This document shows, piece by piece, positions 37,774 to 48,560 of a DNA stretch of 64,000 bases. The notes below the pieces were generated by a model, which did no database searches, was not told the origin of the DNA, and saw only the letters and a list, made by a program, of their open reading frames with translations. Both the position numbers and the translations under genes were made by a program. The stretch is from Incurvaria masculella. Taxonomy: Eukaryota > Arthropoda > Insecta > Lepidoptera > Incurvariidae. The stretch spans positions 580,501 through 644,500 of the forward strand of contig OX335651.1 in assembly GCA_946894095.1 (NCBI GenBank), written 5' to 3'. The stretch's first letter is position 1. Each line of letters starts with the position of its first letter.

Positions 37774-39778
37774 TAACCTAATAAACATTTAGGTTTTCAT
37801 TCATAAGTGTATTATTTATTGGTGCTTAGCCCTTTCACCGCCAAGGTTTTTTGGCATAATCCTTCTCAATACGCCACACTACAATTATTTCGATAATATG
37901 CAGTCTTGAATTGTTGTTTGTTTTGTTGCAAATAGTGTGTTTCCACTGTTGAAACAGTAGAAATCTAATGAACGCTAGTATGTACTGTGCAATTATGTAA
38001 ATAAAACACATTATTTCGTAATCAGTAAAGTTTTATTAATGTTTGAAGTGGAGTAGTTTTCTGTCGGATATATCCGGCGATGGCGCCTGCAGAATGCCTT
38101 GCTCTGACGGATATATACGTTCCTGGCGGGGAAAGGGTTAGATGACACCTTTCAGTGTAGCTCCGGCCTTCCAGGGTACAAGCGCATTGACGACCACATA
38201 GGGATTCTTGGTGTCGACCTGACGCATGACCTTAATTTTGGATGTCATACCGAGGATAAAACCAAGCTCGCCTCAAAAAAGTTGGGAGTCCTCAATAGAG
38301 TGCGTCAGTATTTCACGCCTGACCAAGGCGCAGATAAGATCTTGCGTGGAGCATTGTTCGCATTCGTGGGAGGGCTCAGATAAGTATCTGCTTGGCTCCC
38401 TGGACTCGTTACAGCGTCGTGCCGTGCGGCTCGTCAACGACCCCAAGGCATCCCTGAATTTACAAACCCCTCAACTCCGAATAGATGTAGGGTCACTCGC
38501 TGTATTCTATGTCTTTACCATGGAGAATGCTCTTCGGAGCTGCATAACACTGTCCCTCCGTCCCCTTTCTACCACCGCACAACGCAGAACAGGCAGGGAA
38601 TGCACCCATTCACTGTCGACATTCCCAAAATACCGACCGATCCTCTAGATCTTTTATCTATAGGGTCGATAAACTATGGAAACGACTCCCTGCCGAAGTT
38701 TTTCCCTCCAAGTACAAGCTTCAAACATGGTGTGAAGAAGCACCTGGCCGGCCGCCATGGTTTTCGCAGCCCCTGTGAAGGTCCGAAAGCCCATGGGTGT
38801 CGGGCGCCTTTTTTGTGAGAATAATGTGTACGAAAAAAAATCATAACTTATAGACCATTCAAGTCTATTTGCGGGTTCTTCTCCACTGAGTTGATCGAAT
38901 ACGCGGATCAATCAAATTGTGATATGACTTAGGCTGAGATAAATAGTCGTAACAAAAACTAAGGCTAACGAAAAGTAGTACTTTAAGACGTCACTTTGAC
39001 ACATTTTGTATGGACGAAATCTCAAAGTAATGCAAATTGACGTTAGAAAGTACTACTTTTCGTTAGTCTTAGTTTTTGTTACGACTATTTATCTCAGCCT
39101 TAGTGTAGTTTGACTACCAGAAGTTGAATAAATAAACGAAATGAAATATGTAAAAAGGGTATCACCCTAGAAACCACACAATGGACTTTGACCCACATAG
39201 GTTTTCCATGCAAATGCCAATGCCTACTGTGGCGCCGAGGGTGATGCGCTCTGTACATGTGTCGTTTTCCTAGCTACGCAGCGGCGATGCCACATTCCTC
39301 CGAATTACATTTAACGAAATTAACTCACCGTTTATCGCCCTCCGGAAACTTTACTCCTCACTGGCACGCACGTTCTTTATCGGCGTGTTCGTCGCGGTTT
39401 TACGAGAGCACTCACTCGCTCCAACCGAACACTCGATCGGTTCACGCGACGGCATGCGTCAACTGTTTTCACAATATGGGTGGTTTATTCGGGGACAAGA
39501 CGGTGGAAACGAGCGGCCGGAGAGACATCTCAGCTGATACTGGCGTTGTTGGCGTGTCGTGCGTGCGCCGCTTCCCCCGCGCCCGCGCCCCCGTGTCTCT
39601 TCCTTCCGCTGCCGCCCCCGCGGCCGAACTCGCCGTCAACAAACAATATGCTCCGACCGATCCGATAGGCCGCAGCGTTGACCTTACCGCGAGCCATCCG
39701 TCCGGTGCAGTCGTATCGAATGTTGTGGCCGTGATGGGTTATTAGATTGACCCGAAACCGCCGCACTCCAAATTGTAC
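37774..39778 (+). repeat. P repeat, copy 2, uninterrupted
   Basis: 2005 bp. It contains the same LINE end (38146-38811), the same Harbinger-like MITE (38932-39099) and the intact junction GCTGATACTGGCGTTGTTGG (39532-39551) where copy 1 carries the 8950-bp element. It has no open frame of a transposase or RT core. Confidence 0.93.
38146..39151 (+). pseudogene. LINE ORF2 C-terminus and 3' UTR in P copy 2
   Basis: Sequence-identical partner of 27185-28190, with the same frameshifts and the same MITE in the 3' UTR; it shares history with copy 1 and is not an independent insertion. Confidence 0.85.
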
Positions 39779-40056
39779 ACTATTTTTGGAATTATGTTCC
39801 TTCACGCGCATTTAACGGATGGGAGCTATACGGGAAAAAAGTGTCCGAGCGACACTTTTCTGTCACATAGGCAGAACTTCAGTCCTCCCGTCAACCCATA
39901 TTACTATACGGCCGAAACTATAACACCGTTACCCTTATCTTTTATCGCTTGTATTTTTCTTCGACTTCGTGAAAAAGAAGACACGTGTTATTGTCGACCT
40001 TCCGGCCGTCGGACTCAACTAGTTCATTATTTCTCCTATCTCGCTTCTGCGAGAAC
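39779..40056. other. Spacer; end shared with the MITE array
   Basis: Mostly unassigned. A small hairpin AAGTGTCC-GAGC-GACACTT lies near 39839-39857. The last ~40 bp (CTAGTTCATTATTTCTCC ... GAGAACTTAA) match the spacer between MITE heads at 23466-23508. Confidence 0.45.
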
Positions 40057-40060
40057 TTAA

Positions 40061-40602
40061 GGTGGCCCTTCCCGGCGGGACCAACTACTTCGTGGGCACG
40101 GTACAAAACCGTACTATTTCGCTCTGGGACCTTCTCTGTTTCGCAGAAAAAGACAGGCTCCGTGATGTGGAGGATGCAACATGTCCACAAAGCAGACAAT
40201 GCGCATAGTATTTGATTTGGTAAGATTTATGAAAATTTTAATTTCAAAACGACTTATAGCTAAAAGTAAACTACGACCGCTGTAGTCAAAAATCTAACAA
40301 ACACCGAATTGATTATAAATCTTCATAAAAGAAGCTATGTCTGATGACGAATCTTTTTAGGATCAATCAATTTTATCGTTGAGCAATCCACCTCCAAAAT
40401 TATTGTATTAAACGCGCGAAAAATTCGAACTTTCGAACCTTATAACTAAGAAACCAAACACAATTTAGCCATGCCAACAGTCATCAGACATCTAGTTCGA
40501 TGGAATAAAGCTATTTTCAGCACATTCTTGGATCTCTGGCAAGAAATATAGTCATGATCTTCTTTCCACGTTTGTATGGGGAGTTGAGCGGGAAGGTCCA
40601 CC
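40061..40602 (+). mobile_element. TTAA-flanked MITE, CCCTTCCCGG subfamily
   Basis: TTAA at 40057-40060 and 40603-40606, about 542 bp. It shares subfamily changes with the array at 23360 (GGTGGCCCTTCCCGG, CAAAGCAGACAATGCGCATA). Confidence 0.9.
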
Positions 40603-40616
40603 TTAAAAGGCTAAGG

Positions 40617-40780
40617 GCCGAGTGCACGAAAGAACAAAAAATCAAAATCAACGTCAAAGTATGATCAAACACGTCACTTTGTGTGGACAGTATGGAAGCA
40701 ACTCTATGCGGTTGACTAAAAGTGACGTGTTTGAACATTGATTAACTCAGCCGTCTCTTCCTGCAACCGGGGCTAACCGT
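40617..40780. repeat. Repeat shared with 22920-23060
   Basis: CTAAGGGCCGAGTGCACGAA, AAAAGTGACGTGTTTGAACA and GATTAACTCAGCCGTCT recur at 22924-23030. This copy has an extra ~50 bp containing an inverted CGTCACTTTGTG... piece. Class unknown. Confidence 0.6.
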
Positions 40781-40839
40781 TTTGATCAAGGTAAACTATT
40801 TCAGCACTATTTATAGTATGTAGCTTTAATCCCGTTGTA

Positions 40840-41025
40840 CCACCGCTTTAATAAAAGATGGTCGAAGCGACAATGAATATTGACAGTGATTTCCGTTAAG
40901 TCGCATTTAGCCGTGCAATATAAGGAAGGTCCTGGCATTGAACCTAGTTCCAGTGAGGTGTATTGTGTTAATATAATTACAGGAGGTGTGGTATTAGCCA
41001 TCCATGTCCAGTCACATGAAAAACG
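40840..41025 (+). mobile_element. SINE body and tail, head missing
   Basis: GATGGTCGAAGCGACAATGA, AATATAAGGAAGGTCCTGGC, TATTAGCCATCCATGTCCAG then TCACATGAAAAAC: the last two thirds of the SINE, 5'-truncated. Confidence 0.75.
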
Positions 41026-41469
41026 AATCTTAAAGACAATGCTTTTTTAATATGTTTAATATGTCCTGCTCCTCACACGCGCGGTAAGCCGTCAAACTAA
41101 ATATTATAGTTATGTCCCGCGTAAGTTTTAAAATATTGATATGTTGTCCTCTCTGAATAAGGGAGGGAAGACAGTTTCGTAGCCTCAACAAACATGTGCA
41201 TAGGCTATTCGGCATTGGCTTGTTTGCTAGCGATAGTAACCGTCGAGTTGGGTGCCCATCACAGATCAAAAAAGGAAGGAAATGTACCATCTAGCGCGCC
41301 TACTATGCGACCGTTGCTGTTCCCAATTTTGTAAAATTGCCAACCCAATTTAAACGTACATGTCGCTCGAAAACATAGTCGCAGTCGTATTGGAGGGCTT
41401 GTGTGGATGGTTACTGACTTGATGGACGCATTTCGGGGGCACATTTACGCGCGGTGGCGATTTTTGGAC
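41026..41469. other. Unassigned, with a short shared motif
   Basis: 41255-41430 (AATGTACCATCTAGCGCGCC ...) resembles 48565-48665 and 49400-49460 (GTGCCATCCAGCGCG, ACTATGAGACC). The class of this dispersed motif is unknown. No gene recognised. Confidence 0.35.
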
Positions 41470-41600
41470 ATTTTCATTTCATTTATTTAAACTTTTTGGT
41501 AGTCAAACTAGACTAAGTTACGTCACAAAGATCCGCGAATTATATCAACCCAGTAAATAAGAACCCGCAAAGAAACTTCACGGGTTGACATAACATATTT
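41470..41600 (-). repeat. LINE 3' UTR (reverse), without the MITE
   Basis: In reverse: TTTGCGGGTTCTTATTTACT, GGGTTGATATAATTCGCGGA, TAGTTTGACTACCAAAAAG, then an ATGAAATGAAAAT tail. It is the same LINE end as 27895-28190 but uninterrupted, giving the empty site for the Harbinger-like MITE. Confidence 0.75.
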
Positions 41601-42055
41601 TTCCATCCACAATTATGAAATACACACTTAGATCTAAACCTAACAATTTCTTGGTAGAACAGATTATGTAAGGCAAAGAACAAAGAACAATAGAAACAGC
41701 AACCCTCAGTTATTACTTACAACTAACAAAGTTACTAATGCAATAATATAAATGAATGTAATTTATAGCATTACACATTACACAATGTGACACAAGACGC
41801 GCGGCCAGCTTCCCATATGATGTATGCACAGTCGCGCTCGCAAGTAACAACACTTCTTCTTTCTTTTTCTCTTCTGCGGTGCCCATGCTAGAATGTTTGC
41901 AGTCGCGATTGGTTGTTCCGTCTGATGGGATGACATAGGGGAACTGTAGATTCTACAATCCCATTCCCGACGTGGTAGAATTAGAATAGGAATTCGTGTT
42001 TCCATATAGCTACGGCAAACAAACCTCTAATCGGGCCTGGGACCTGAGTACATGA
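41601..42055. other. Unassigned AT-rich sequence
   Basis: Nothing recognised beyond short open frames. Confidence 0.3.
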
Positions 42056-42059
42056 TATT

Positions 42060-42585
42060 CTCTCTCTCCTTTCTACCATCGCTCAACGCGGAGCAGGCCG
42101 GGAATTTACCCATTCACTGTCAGCAGTACCAAAATAAAAAACCAACCGATTTTTTTTTATGCGACCTGACATGGATGGCTAATACCACACAACTACCGTT
42201 ATGATATTAGCCCAATTCAACACATTCCCGGAGGAATTAGGTGCCATGCCAGGACCTTCCCTTTATGAGCACGGCTACATTGAACTGGATGGAAAACACG
42301 GACAATTTTTCATTGCCGCTTCGACCATCTTTTCATCCAATGCGATGGTAGGTTAGTAGGGGAAGGGGACCTACAGTTTAACATGGATTCCGAAGCATGG
42401 AGCAGCTCGCATTCGTGACGAAATGCACTTATCGAACTCTGAAAGAGAAAGACAGTGGTGCAAGTCGGTATTGAACCCGAGCCTCTGGGACGCCAGGCCA
42501 GTCCCCGCGCCACTAGGCTACGAGCCGCTCAAGAGATACCTCTTAAGATACTTTATCTATAGGGTCAGCAAACTGTAGAATACAA
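42060..42585 (+). pseudogene. LINE 3'-end fragment split by a SINE
   Basis: CCTTTCTACCATCGCTCAAC ... CCCATTCACTGTCAGCAG (42060-42148) and CTTTATCTATAGGGTCAGCA (42540-42585) are adjacent in the intact LINE end at 27603-27715. A SINE occupies 42149-42530 between them. Confidence 0.75.
42149..42530 (-). mobile_element. SINE with tRNA-like head, full length
   Basis: Minus strand: head GAGCGGCTCGTAGCCTAGTG, GCGCGGGGACTGGCC, B-box-like GGCTCGGGTTCAATACCGAC, an AGTTCGATAAGTGCATTTCG linker, CCATGCTTCGGAATCCATG, body, tail CCATCCATGTCAGGTCGCAT and poly-A (the T-run at 42149-42157). This copy defines the tRNA-headed family best. Confidence 0.87.
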
Positions 42586-42760
42586 AGGCTGAGATAAATA
42601 GTCGTAACGGAAAAGTAAGACTAACGAAAAATAGTACTTTGTGACGTCACTGCATTATTTTTAGTTTTCGTCCATACAAAATGTGTCAAAGTGACGTCAC
42701 AAAATACTACTTTTCGCAAGTCTAGGCTTTTCGTTAGTCTTAAATTTCGCTTAAGACTAT
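42586..42760. mobile_element. Harbinger-like palindromic MITE, diverged copy
   Basis: AAAGGCTGAGATAAATAGTC at the left, AAAAATAGTACTTTGTGACG in the arm, and a rearranged right arm with an extra TTTTCGCAAGTCTAGGC. It is related to 27971-28138 but the right terminus has decayed. Confidence 0.7.
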
Positions 42761-43290
42761 ACGAATTGGACTCACTCTGAAAACAAGCGGTTGCGATGAG
42801 CTTTTTACAGTCACACCCAATATAGAAACAAAAATGACAGGTCAGTGAAAACTTCTCGTGTTCGTTCTATGAGTACAGGCACTGTCCTCGTATTCATGAA
42901 ACGAAAACGAGACTTTCTCACACGAGTAGCTGTCATTATCTTTGTAGAAACCAATTAAGTACAGTCAACCAAAGGTTAAATGATACACTTCCGGTTAAAC
43001 GTAAAAATGAATGGTGTTTAAATACAACGTCCGATTCAATCTTGTTAGGGTTTTGTTTGCTCAGTAGCTAGTAGACATCCTCAACTATGTTTGAATCTAT
43101 ACACAACCCTATAATTGTTTCCAAAAGTCAAAGTATTGTATATTTCGACTGTTCATCTTTTAATTCAACCGGATGTGTATCCTAAATTCTCTGTTCGACT
43201 GTACACTTAAGAGAATGGCCGCTACTCGTGTGAGAAGTTCTCGACATGGTCGTCGCGCCGTCTGAAATAGAACTCTCCGTAATTGTCAGT
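42761..43290. other. Unassigned sequence
   Basis: No gene or repeat copy recognised. Confidence 0.3.
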
Positions 43291-43660
43291 GGCGCGACAC
43301 TTCGGCGATCGCTCTCCGAAGTTAAGCAACGCTGGGTCCGGTCTGGTCTTGGATGGGTGACCATTCGACCGTTGAGAGAGGCTGGCCGTGGTTCGGATTC
43401 CACGTTAAGCTGTAGGTCCCCTTCCTTACTTACTAGGTGGTAGGGTTTATCCCGCCCGGGTTGGTACCATCGCATTGGATGAACGATGGTCGAAGCGGCA
43501 ATGAAAATTGTCCGTGTTTTCCATCCAGTTCAATGTAGCCGTGCAATATAAGGAAGGTCCTGGCATGGCACCTAGTTCCCATATGGTGTGTTGGGCTAAT
43601 ACCATGACAGAACTTGTGGTATTAGCCATCCATGTCCAGTCACATAAAAAAAAAAAAATG
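43291..43660 (+). mobile_element. SINE with 5S-rRNA-like head, near full length
   Basis: CAGTGGCGCGACACTTCGGC, then CTCTCCGAAGTTAAGCAACG, CTTGGATGGGTGACCATTCG, CCGTGGTTCGGATTCCACG, the complete body, TGTCCAGTCACAT and a poly-A tail (A13). It lacks only the first ~15 nt of the head. Confidence 0.9.
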
Positions 43661-44538
43661 CATCTTCCGTTATATTTCCAGCAAGATACCGCTGACATTG
43701 GTCGATAAGCGCGCGATCTATTCTTCGTACGTTATCGTACACAACGCGATGAGAGGTTATCGCGTTGAAGTAAATACAACTCGCGTCCGGACAATGCCGT
43801 CGGATGTCGAGAAAAAAATAGTGTATGTCAGTTAAGAGCATCCTCATACCTAAATATTTTAGACATTTTTTTGCGATTAAAACGAGATAGCCAGAGCCCT
43901 TAGTTAGAGCAGCTCGAAATAATTCTTTCTAAATGTGACCAACCCGCATAACGCGCGAAACCGGTTTTTTTTTATTGTTTCGTTAAATCAATTGGGAAAA
44001 GTTAAACATGTTCTTCGCTGAATGGGTAGATAATGTTAAGATTTTTTTAATGGTATTAAAATAAATATTAGTTAATATCAATATAAGCCGCAAACTTGAA
44101 AAAGAATATATTTGAGACCTGACTTCAACATTTTTTTCTATGCATAAAATATCAATTTCTGTAACATTTTTCTTTCTGTTTTGGTAGAACGTTAGCTGGA
44201 ATTGTACATGTTTTTTCATGTTCTCATTCAATAAAGACCAGGAACTTAAAGCAATCAAACCATTCGCATTGGCTAGTATAATCATCTTAAAACTAGTTTT
44301 CACTAGTGAAAATTGGATTCGATGTGACAGTTTCGAGTGGTTTTGATGTCGAAGTGCAACTTAACCTAACCGTATATAAATGAGGTTATTTTTTTTATGA
44401 AAAACTATTATTTGCGAAGTTGCCGCGGGACCAAAGGTGTTTAGAAATGACAAATTCACCTCACCTTGCGAAATCATTAGAAAGGCATACGCTATTTCAC
44501 TAGACTAGTCCATCGTGAGTACATCAAATCACTATTAA
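43661..44538. other. Unassigned sequence
   Basis: A minus-strand frame (43847-43660) reads DIRRHCPDASCIYFNAITSH and RRIDRALIDQCQRYLAGNI; it looks protein-like but matches nothing I know and ends at the SINE poly-A. The rest is AT-rich without features. Confidence 0.25.
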
Positions 44539-44873
44539 GGCTGTTCCGACCCATATAAAGTTGTTTGCACACATAACGCAAAAAGTATTGCACTTTAAGC
44601 CACGAATTAATAATAAAAGTTTAATATAGTCATATTACTTGCAGCGAAAACAATTTCACAATTTCAGGATTATTGGTTTTGTTACAATTGATTTAAATTC
44701 TATTTTTATTTAACAGCGCCATCTAACGGTGTAAAACTTCTAATCGGCAATTACAACGAAACCATTAAACCTGAAATTGTGAATATGTTTTCGCTGCAAC
44801 TGCTATGGCTATATTTAATATTTTTGACGAATGTGCAATACTTTTTGCGTTCTGTGTATGGGTCGGAACATCC
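44539..44873. mobile_element. Second TTAA-flanked MITE family
   Basis: 335 bp between TTAA at 44535-44538 and 44874-44877. Termini: GGCTGTTCCGACCCATA and TATGGGTCGGAACATCC. Subterminal inverted motifs add to the fold: CGCAAAAAGTATTGCAC / GTGCAATACTTTTTGCG and GCAGCGAAAACA / TGTTTTCGCTGCA. No ORF. Same TTAA+GG arrangement as the first family, but unrelated interior. Confidence 0.85.
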
Positions 44874-44877
44874 TTAA

Positions 44878-45274
44878 GATAGGAAAATAAAAGGTTAAAA
44901 TGCTATCTACCGGGATTTAGATAAATCACGGATTTCCCAGAGGGATTGCAAGTCCAGGGAGACTCGATGGATTCAAATCAGCGAGAAGCGGGTGAGCAAC
45001 AGCGATGCATTGAATACGACATATATAGGCTCGTTCATTCGCCTGACTCGCATGACTATCACCCTGAGATGAAGTGATGACGCACGCGATTATTTTCAAA
45101 CGGAATGGCGAGCTTGTCTGCCGGCCGGAATTGATCGCCAGGACAAAAAATGGGTGAGACAACAAACTAATTCATATTCAAGTTGGACGGAGCAATAAGA
45201 AATATTCACTGGGTTCATCGGATTGACCATTTGCGGTTTCTCGTTAAATATGCTTAAAAAAAAGGATAAAGATG
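44878..45274. other. Unassigned sequence
   Basis: Nothing recognised. Confidence 0.3.
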
Positions 45275-45538
45275 TTTTTTAGGGTTCCGTACCCAAAGGG
45301 TGCCAACGGAACCCCATTTACTAAGTCTCCGCTGTCCGTCCGTATGTCGGTCACAGGGCTGTATCTCATGAACCGTAATAGGTAGGCAGCTGAACTTTTC
45401 AGAGTGCGTATTTATTTTGCCGCAATAATAGGTGAAATAAAAAAAATATAAAAAATGAAGGGGGCCACAATACAAAAACATGCTTTTTTTGGGTTAAATC
45501 TTCGTTTGCGAGTCCGACTCTCACTTGGCCGGTTTTTT
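45275..45538 (-). repeat. CCGTACC/(GACG)n repeat (reverse)
   Basis: TTTTTTAGGGTTCCGTACCC at the left, CATGAACCGTAATAGGTAGG, TATTTATTTTGCCGC and CTCACTTGGCCGGTTTTTTG at the right. The microsatellite is short (GTCCGTCCGTATGTC) and the CCGTACC near the right end is lost. Confidence 0.88.
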
Positions 45539-46118
45539 GTAGCATTTAATACTTTTCTAATGGGGATTTAATATAATATTTAATCTATTTGAGGTTTTTA
45601 GTAGAGTCCTTGGTTCTGCACGAAATCTGCATCATAATATAGGTAAACATTATCGATGAAGACATTATAATACCAGACGTTTAGAACCTTTAGGAATGTT
45701 TAGAGGCATATTCAACCAGCCTTCTCTTTTAAAAACCTTGTGAAATTTAACACAAATACCATACATTTCACCATCGGGCAACACAAGCGTAGGTACCAGG
45801 AGATCAAAACAGCGATGGCTATGTGCAAAATCCTCTATAAATCAACATCTGAATTGCACAGCTCGACTTGGCTTCGTCGCCGCCACCGCGAACACGTCCG
45901 AGGTGCACGACCGTGCCACGCGCCAGTCCCGGCGGCGGAGGTGGCAGCCCCAGATTCCAATCCCACACTCCTTCCACATTCCACCCTCGGCACGTCTCGG
46001 GCGCGTCATTATGCAGGCAATATTCGCAGCTCGAAGCGCGACGATGTTCCACCCCATGCGCGCCTAGTGACAATGCTTTATTGAAATCCTTTGGCGCGAG
46101 TGAGACGTGCCGTTCACC
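45539..46118. other. Unassigned; GC-rich second half
   Basis: 45860-46070 is GC-rich with short overlapping frames on both strands, none with a domain. The rest is AT-rich. Confidence 0.3.
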
Positions 46119-46122
46119 TTAA

Positions 46123-46664
46123 GGTGGCCCAACCCGGCGGGCCTAACTCATTCGCGGGCACGGTACAAAACCGTGCTGTTGCGCTCTGGGACCTTCTCTG
46201 TTTCAAAGAATAAGACAGGCTCCGTGATGAGGAAGATGCAACATGTCCACAAAAAAGACAATGTGCATAGTGTATGATTTCGTAAGATTTACGAAAATTT
46301 TAATTTCAAAACGACTTATAGCTAAAAGTAAACCACGACCATTGTAGTAAAAAATCGAACAAAAACCAAATAGATTATAAATCTTGATTAAATAAGCTAT
46401 GTCTGATGACTAATCTTTTTAAGATGTTCTTACTTTATTATTGCGTAATCCACCTCCAAAGTTATTGTATGAAACGCGCAAAAAATGCGAACTTTCGGAC
46501 CTTATAACTTAGAAACCAAACACAATTTTACAATGCCAATGGTCATTAGACATCTAGTTCGATCAAATAAAGCAATTTTGAGCAAACTATTGGATCTCTG
46601 ACAAGAAATATGGGCGTGATCTTCTTTCCCCTTTTGTATGGGGAGATGAGCGGGATGGGCCACC
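46123..46664 (+). mobile_element. TTAA-flanked MITE, full-length copy
   Basis: TTAA at 46119-46122 and 46665-46668; 542 bp, termini GGTGGCCCAACCCGG and CGGGATGGGCCACC. Very close to 8212-8753 with no internal loss. Confidence 0.92.
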
Positions 46665-46668
46665 TTAA

Positions 46669-48055
46669 GGGCCTGATAGCTATGATTGCAATCAGTTTAT
46701 ATAAGGGCGTACGTGAAAACATATTTTATTATTTTTAAAAATATCTACTATTTATTTTTAAATTAAAAAAAGACGAATGATGCCATATATATGAACCTAT
46801 AACGGTAAAAATCTGAAGCTCATAACAGTATTTTATGTTCAAACTTTTTATGAATATTTGCCTAACTTAAGAACGCAAAGCACCTGAGACTTCTTTAGTT
46901 TGTAGCTAGACCATCAATCTATAATTAATTTTTTTATCATCGAAATTCGTTTTGGTTATTTAGAAATTCACCTGTAACCATAGGATTAGATTGCTTTTGC
47001 GCAATACCTTGGCGTAAATTCTATAACCAAAGCAACTTATTCAGTGACCAAACTACGCAGACCAGAAGTTGTCCCAGGATCGGAAGGCAAACAAGGTCCA
47101 CCTGTTTATGCGAACATTAAAGTTCAGATTAACTGCAGGATAATTAAGGTAAAGACTGGTCATTACGTCAGCTTTGCATGCCACACCGTGTCACTTTGAT
47201 CTGTCACTGACATTTGCAACGAAAGTGGTGCACTTAAGTACAAGAACCAGTACAGGTGGTGACAGGAATGTTAATTGTGAAGTAACTGGCGACATTCACC
47301 GAAAAATACCTTATCGTGTGTCCGCGAACTAATTCGACGGAATACTCGTCGTGATAAATATTTATTTAAATAACCAGTATTTCGTTATCGACGTTCACCC
47401 GCGCAAAACCCGGTAAGATGTGATTATAAAAAGCGCCACCTATTGATCTACAACATAGAACCATCGAAGAAACCAAAAACAAAAAAAGAACATCAAAATC
47501 GGTCAAGCCGTTTGGGCGGACAAGAATTACGACCATCGCACAAAGAAAAAAAAGATGTAATTTGAATGAACAAATTATTCATTTTCTGGAAGTGAAAAGT
47601 GGCAACCAATATTTTTTTTGTTTGCTCTTTACGTCACTAATTTAAATTTTAAACAAGTTTCAGCATTTATAGAGATAAACACATGTATTTCGTGAAAATA
47701 CGCTATTGGCGCTTCGAATCAATACTCTCGTCTCTGTAGGGTCCACTGTGGGTTCCATTAACAATCTGTTCATCCAAAGCGAATTGGCGTAATTGTGTCA
47801 ACGGGGCAGCAGCGCCCTCCTCCGGCGGCGACGGAGGCGGAGGAGGCCTACATCCAGCGCGCGGCACTCTGTCTTCATTAGCGGTGCGGCGGCGGGCGCG
47901 GGACCGCGGTGGGCGCCCCTCCCGACTCGTTAGGGCTCCGCGGACAGCCGCTAATGTACTTAAAGTCGTTCGCCCCACACCGCCCCGCCCCGCCCTGCCC
48001 GCGACCCCTTCAATGCGACGCGGCCCGACTTCCGAAGAAATAATAAAACCGTTTT
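46669..48055. other. Unassigned; CpG-rich block at 47780-48020
   Basis: The first kilobase is AT-rich without features. The CpG-rich block includes a minus-strand frame (47978-47703, 91 codons, PPPPPSPPEEGAAAPLTQLR then QFALDEQIVNGTHSGPYRDE) that could be part of a host exon, but there is no known motif and no good splice donor. Confidence 0.3.
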
Positions 48056-48354
48056 AAAAAAACCGGCCAAGTGTGAGTCGGACTCGTACACGAAGGGTTC
48101 CGTACCCATAGTACAAGATTTATCACAGATAAACCAGGTTTTTTGTATGGGGGCCACCCTTTATTTTTATTTGTTTTTTTGGTTTTACCTATTTGTTGTT
48201 ACAGCGGCAAAATCACTCTGTGAAAATTTCAGCTACCTACCTAATACGGTTCATGAGATACAGCCATGTAACAGACGGACGGACGGACGGACGGACAGCG
48301 GAAGCTTAGTAACAGGGTTCCGTTGGCGCCCTTTGGGTACGGAACCCTAAAAAC
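48056..48354 (+). repeat. CCGTACC/(GACG)n repeat
   Basis: ACCGGCCAAGTGTGAGTCGG, GAAGGGTTCCGTACCCATAG, a (GACG)4-5 run near 48277-48296, GGGTACGGAACCCTAAAAAC. Near full-length. Confidence 0.9.
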
Positions 48355-48560
48355 ATCTAACCGTCTTTTTTAATCACTATGGAGTAATATTCTTTCATAA
48401 AATGTATGAAAGGACCACCCCTGAGATATACCCTACTGATGAGAAAATGAAGTATTCAAATCGGTTGACAATTCGCGGAAATATCTATTAACATACATAC
48501 AAAAAAACATACAGACGAATTGAGAACCTCTTCCTTTTATGAAGTCGGTTAAAAAAGAGG
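48355..48560 (-). repeat. AACCGACTTC-type repeat (reverse)
   Basis: Right edge GAAGTCGGTTAAAAAA; CAGACGAATTGAGAACCTC and TGAGATATACCCTACTGAT follow in reverse. It directly abuts the CCGTACC repeat. Confidence 0.75.

Noticed and set aside
37536..39778. LTR retrotransposon with 235-bp LTRs (direct repeats 37536-37770 and 39544-39778)
   Set aside because: The repeats do not start TG or end CA, there is no primer-binding site, no gag or pol, and the pattern is fully explained by tandem P units with one interrupted.
43660..43847. Protein-like minus-strand frame (RRIDRALIDQCQRYLAGNI)
   Set aside because: No family recognised, no splice sites or start context, and it ends in the SINE poly-A tract.
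45740..46122. Overlapping open frames in the GC-rich block
   Set aside because: GC-rich DNA lacks stop codons by chance on several frames at once; no frame shows a motif.
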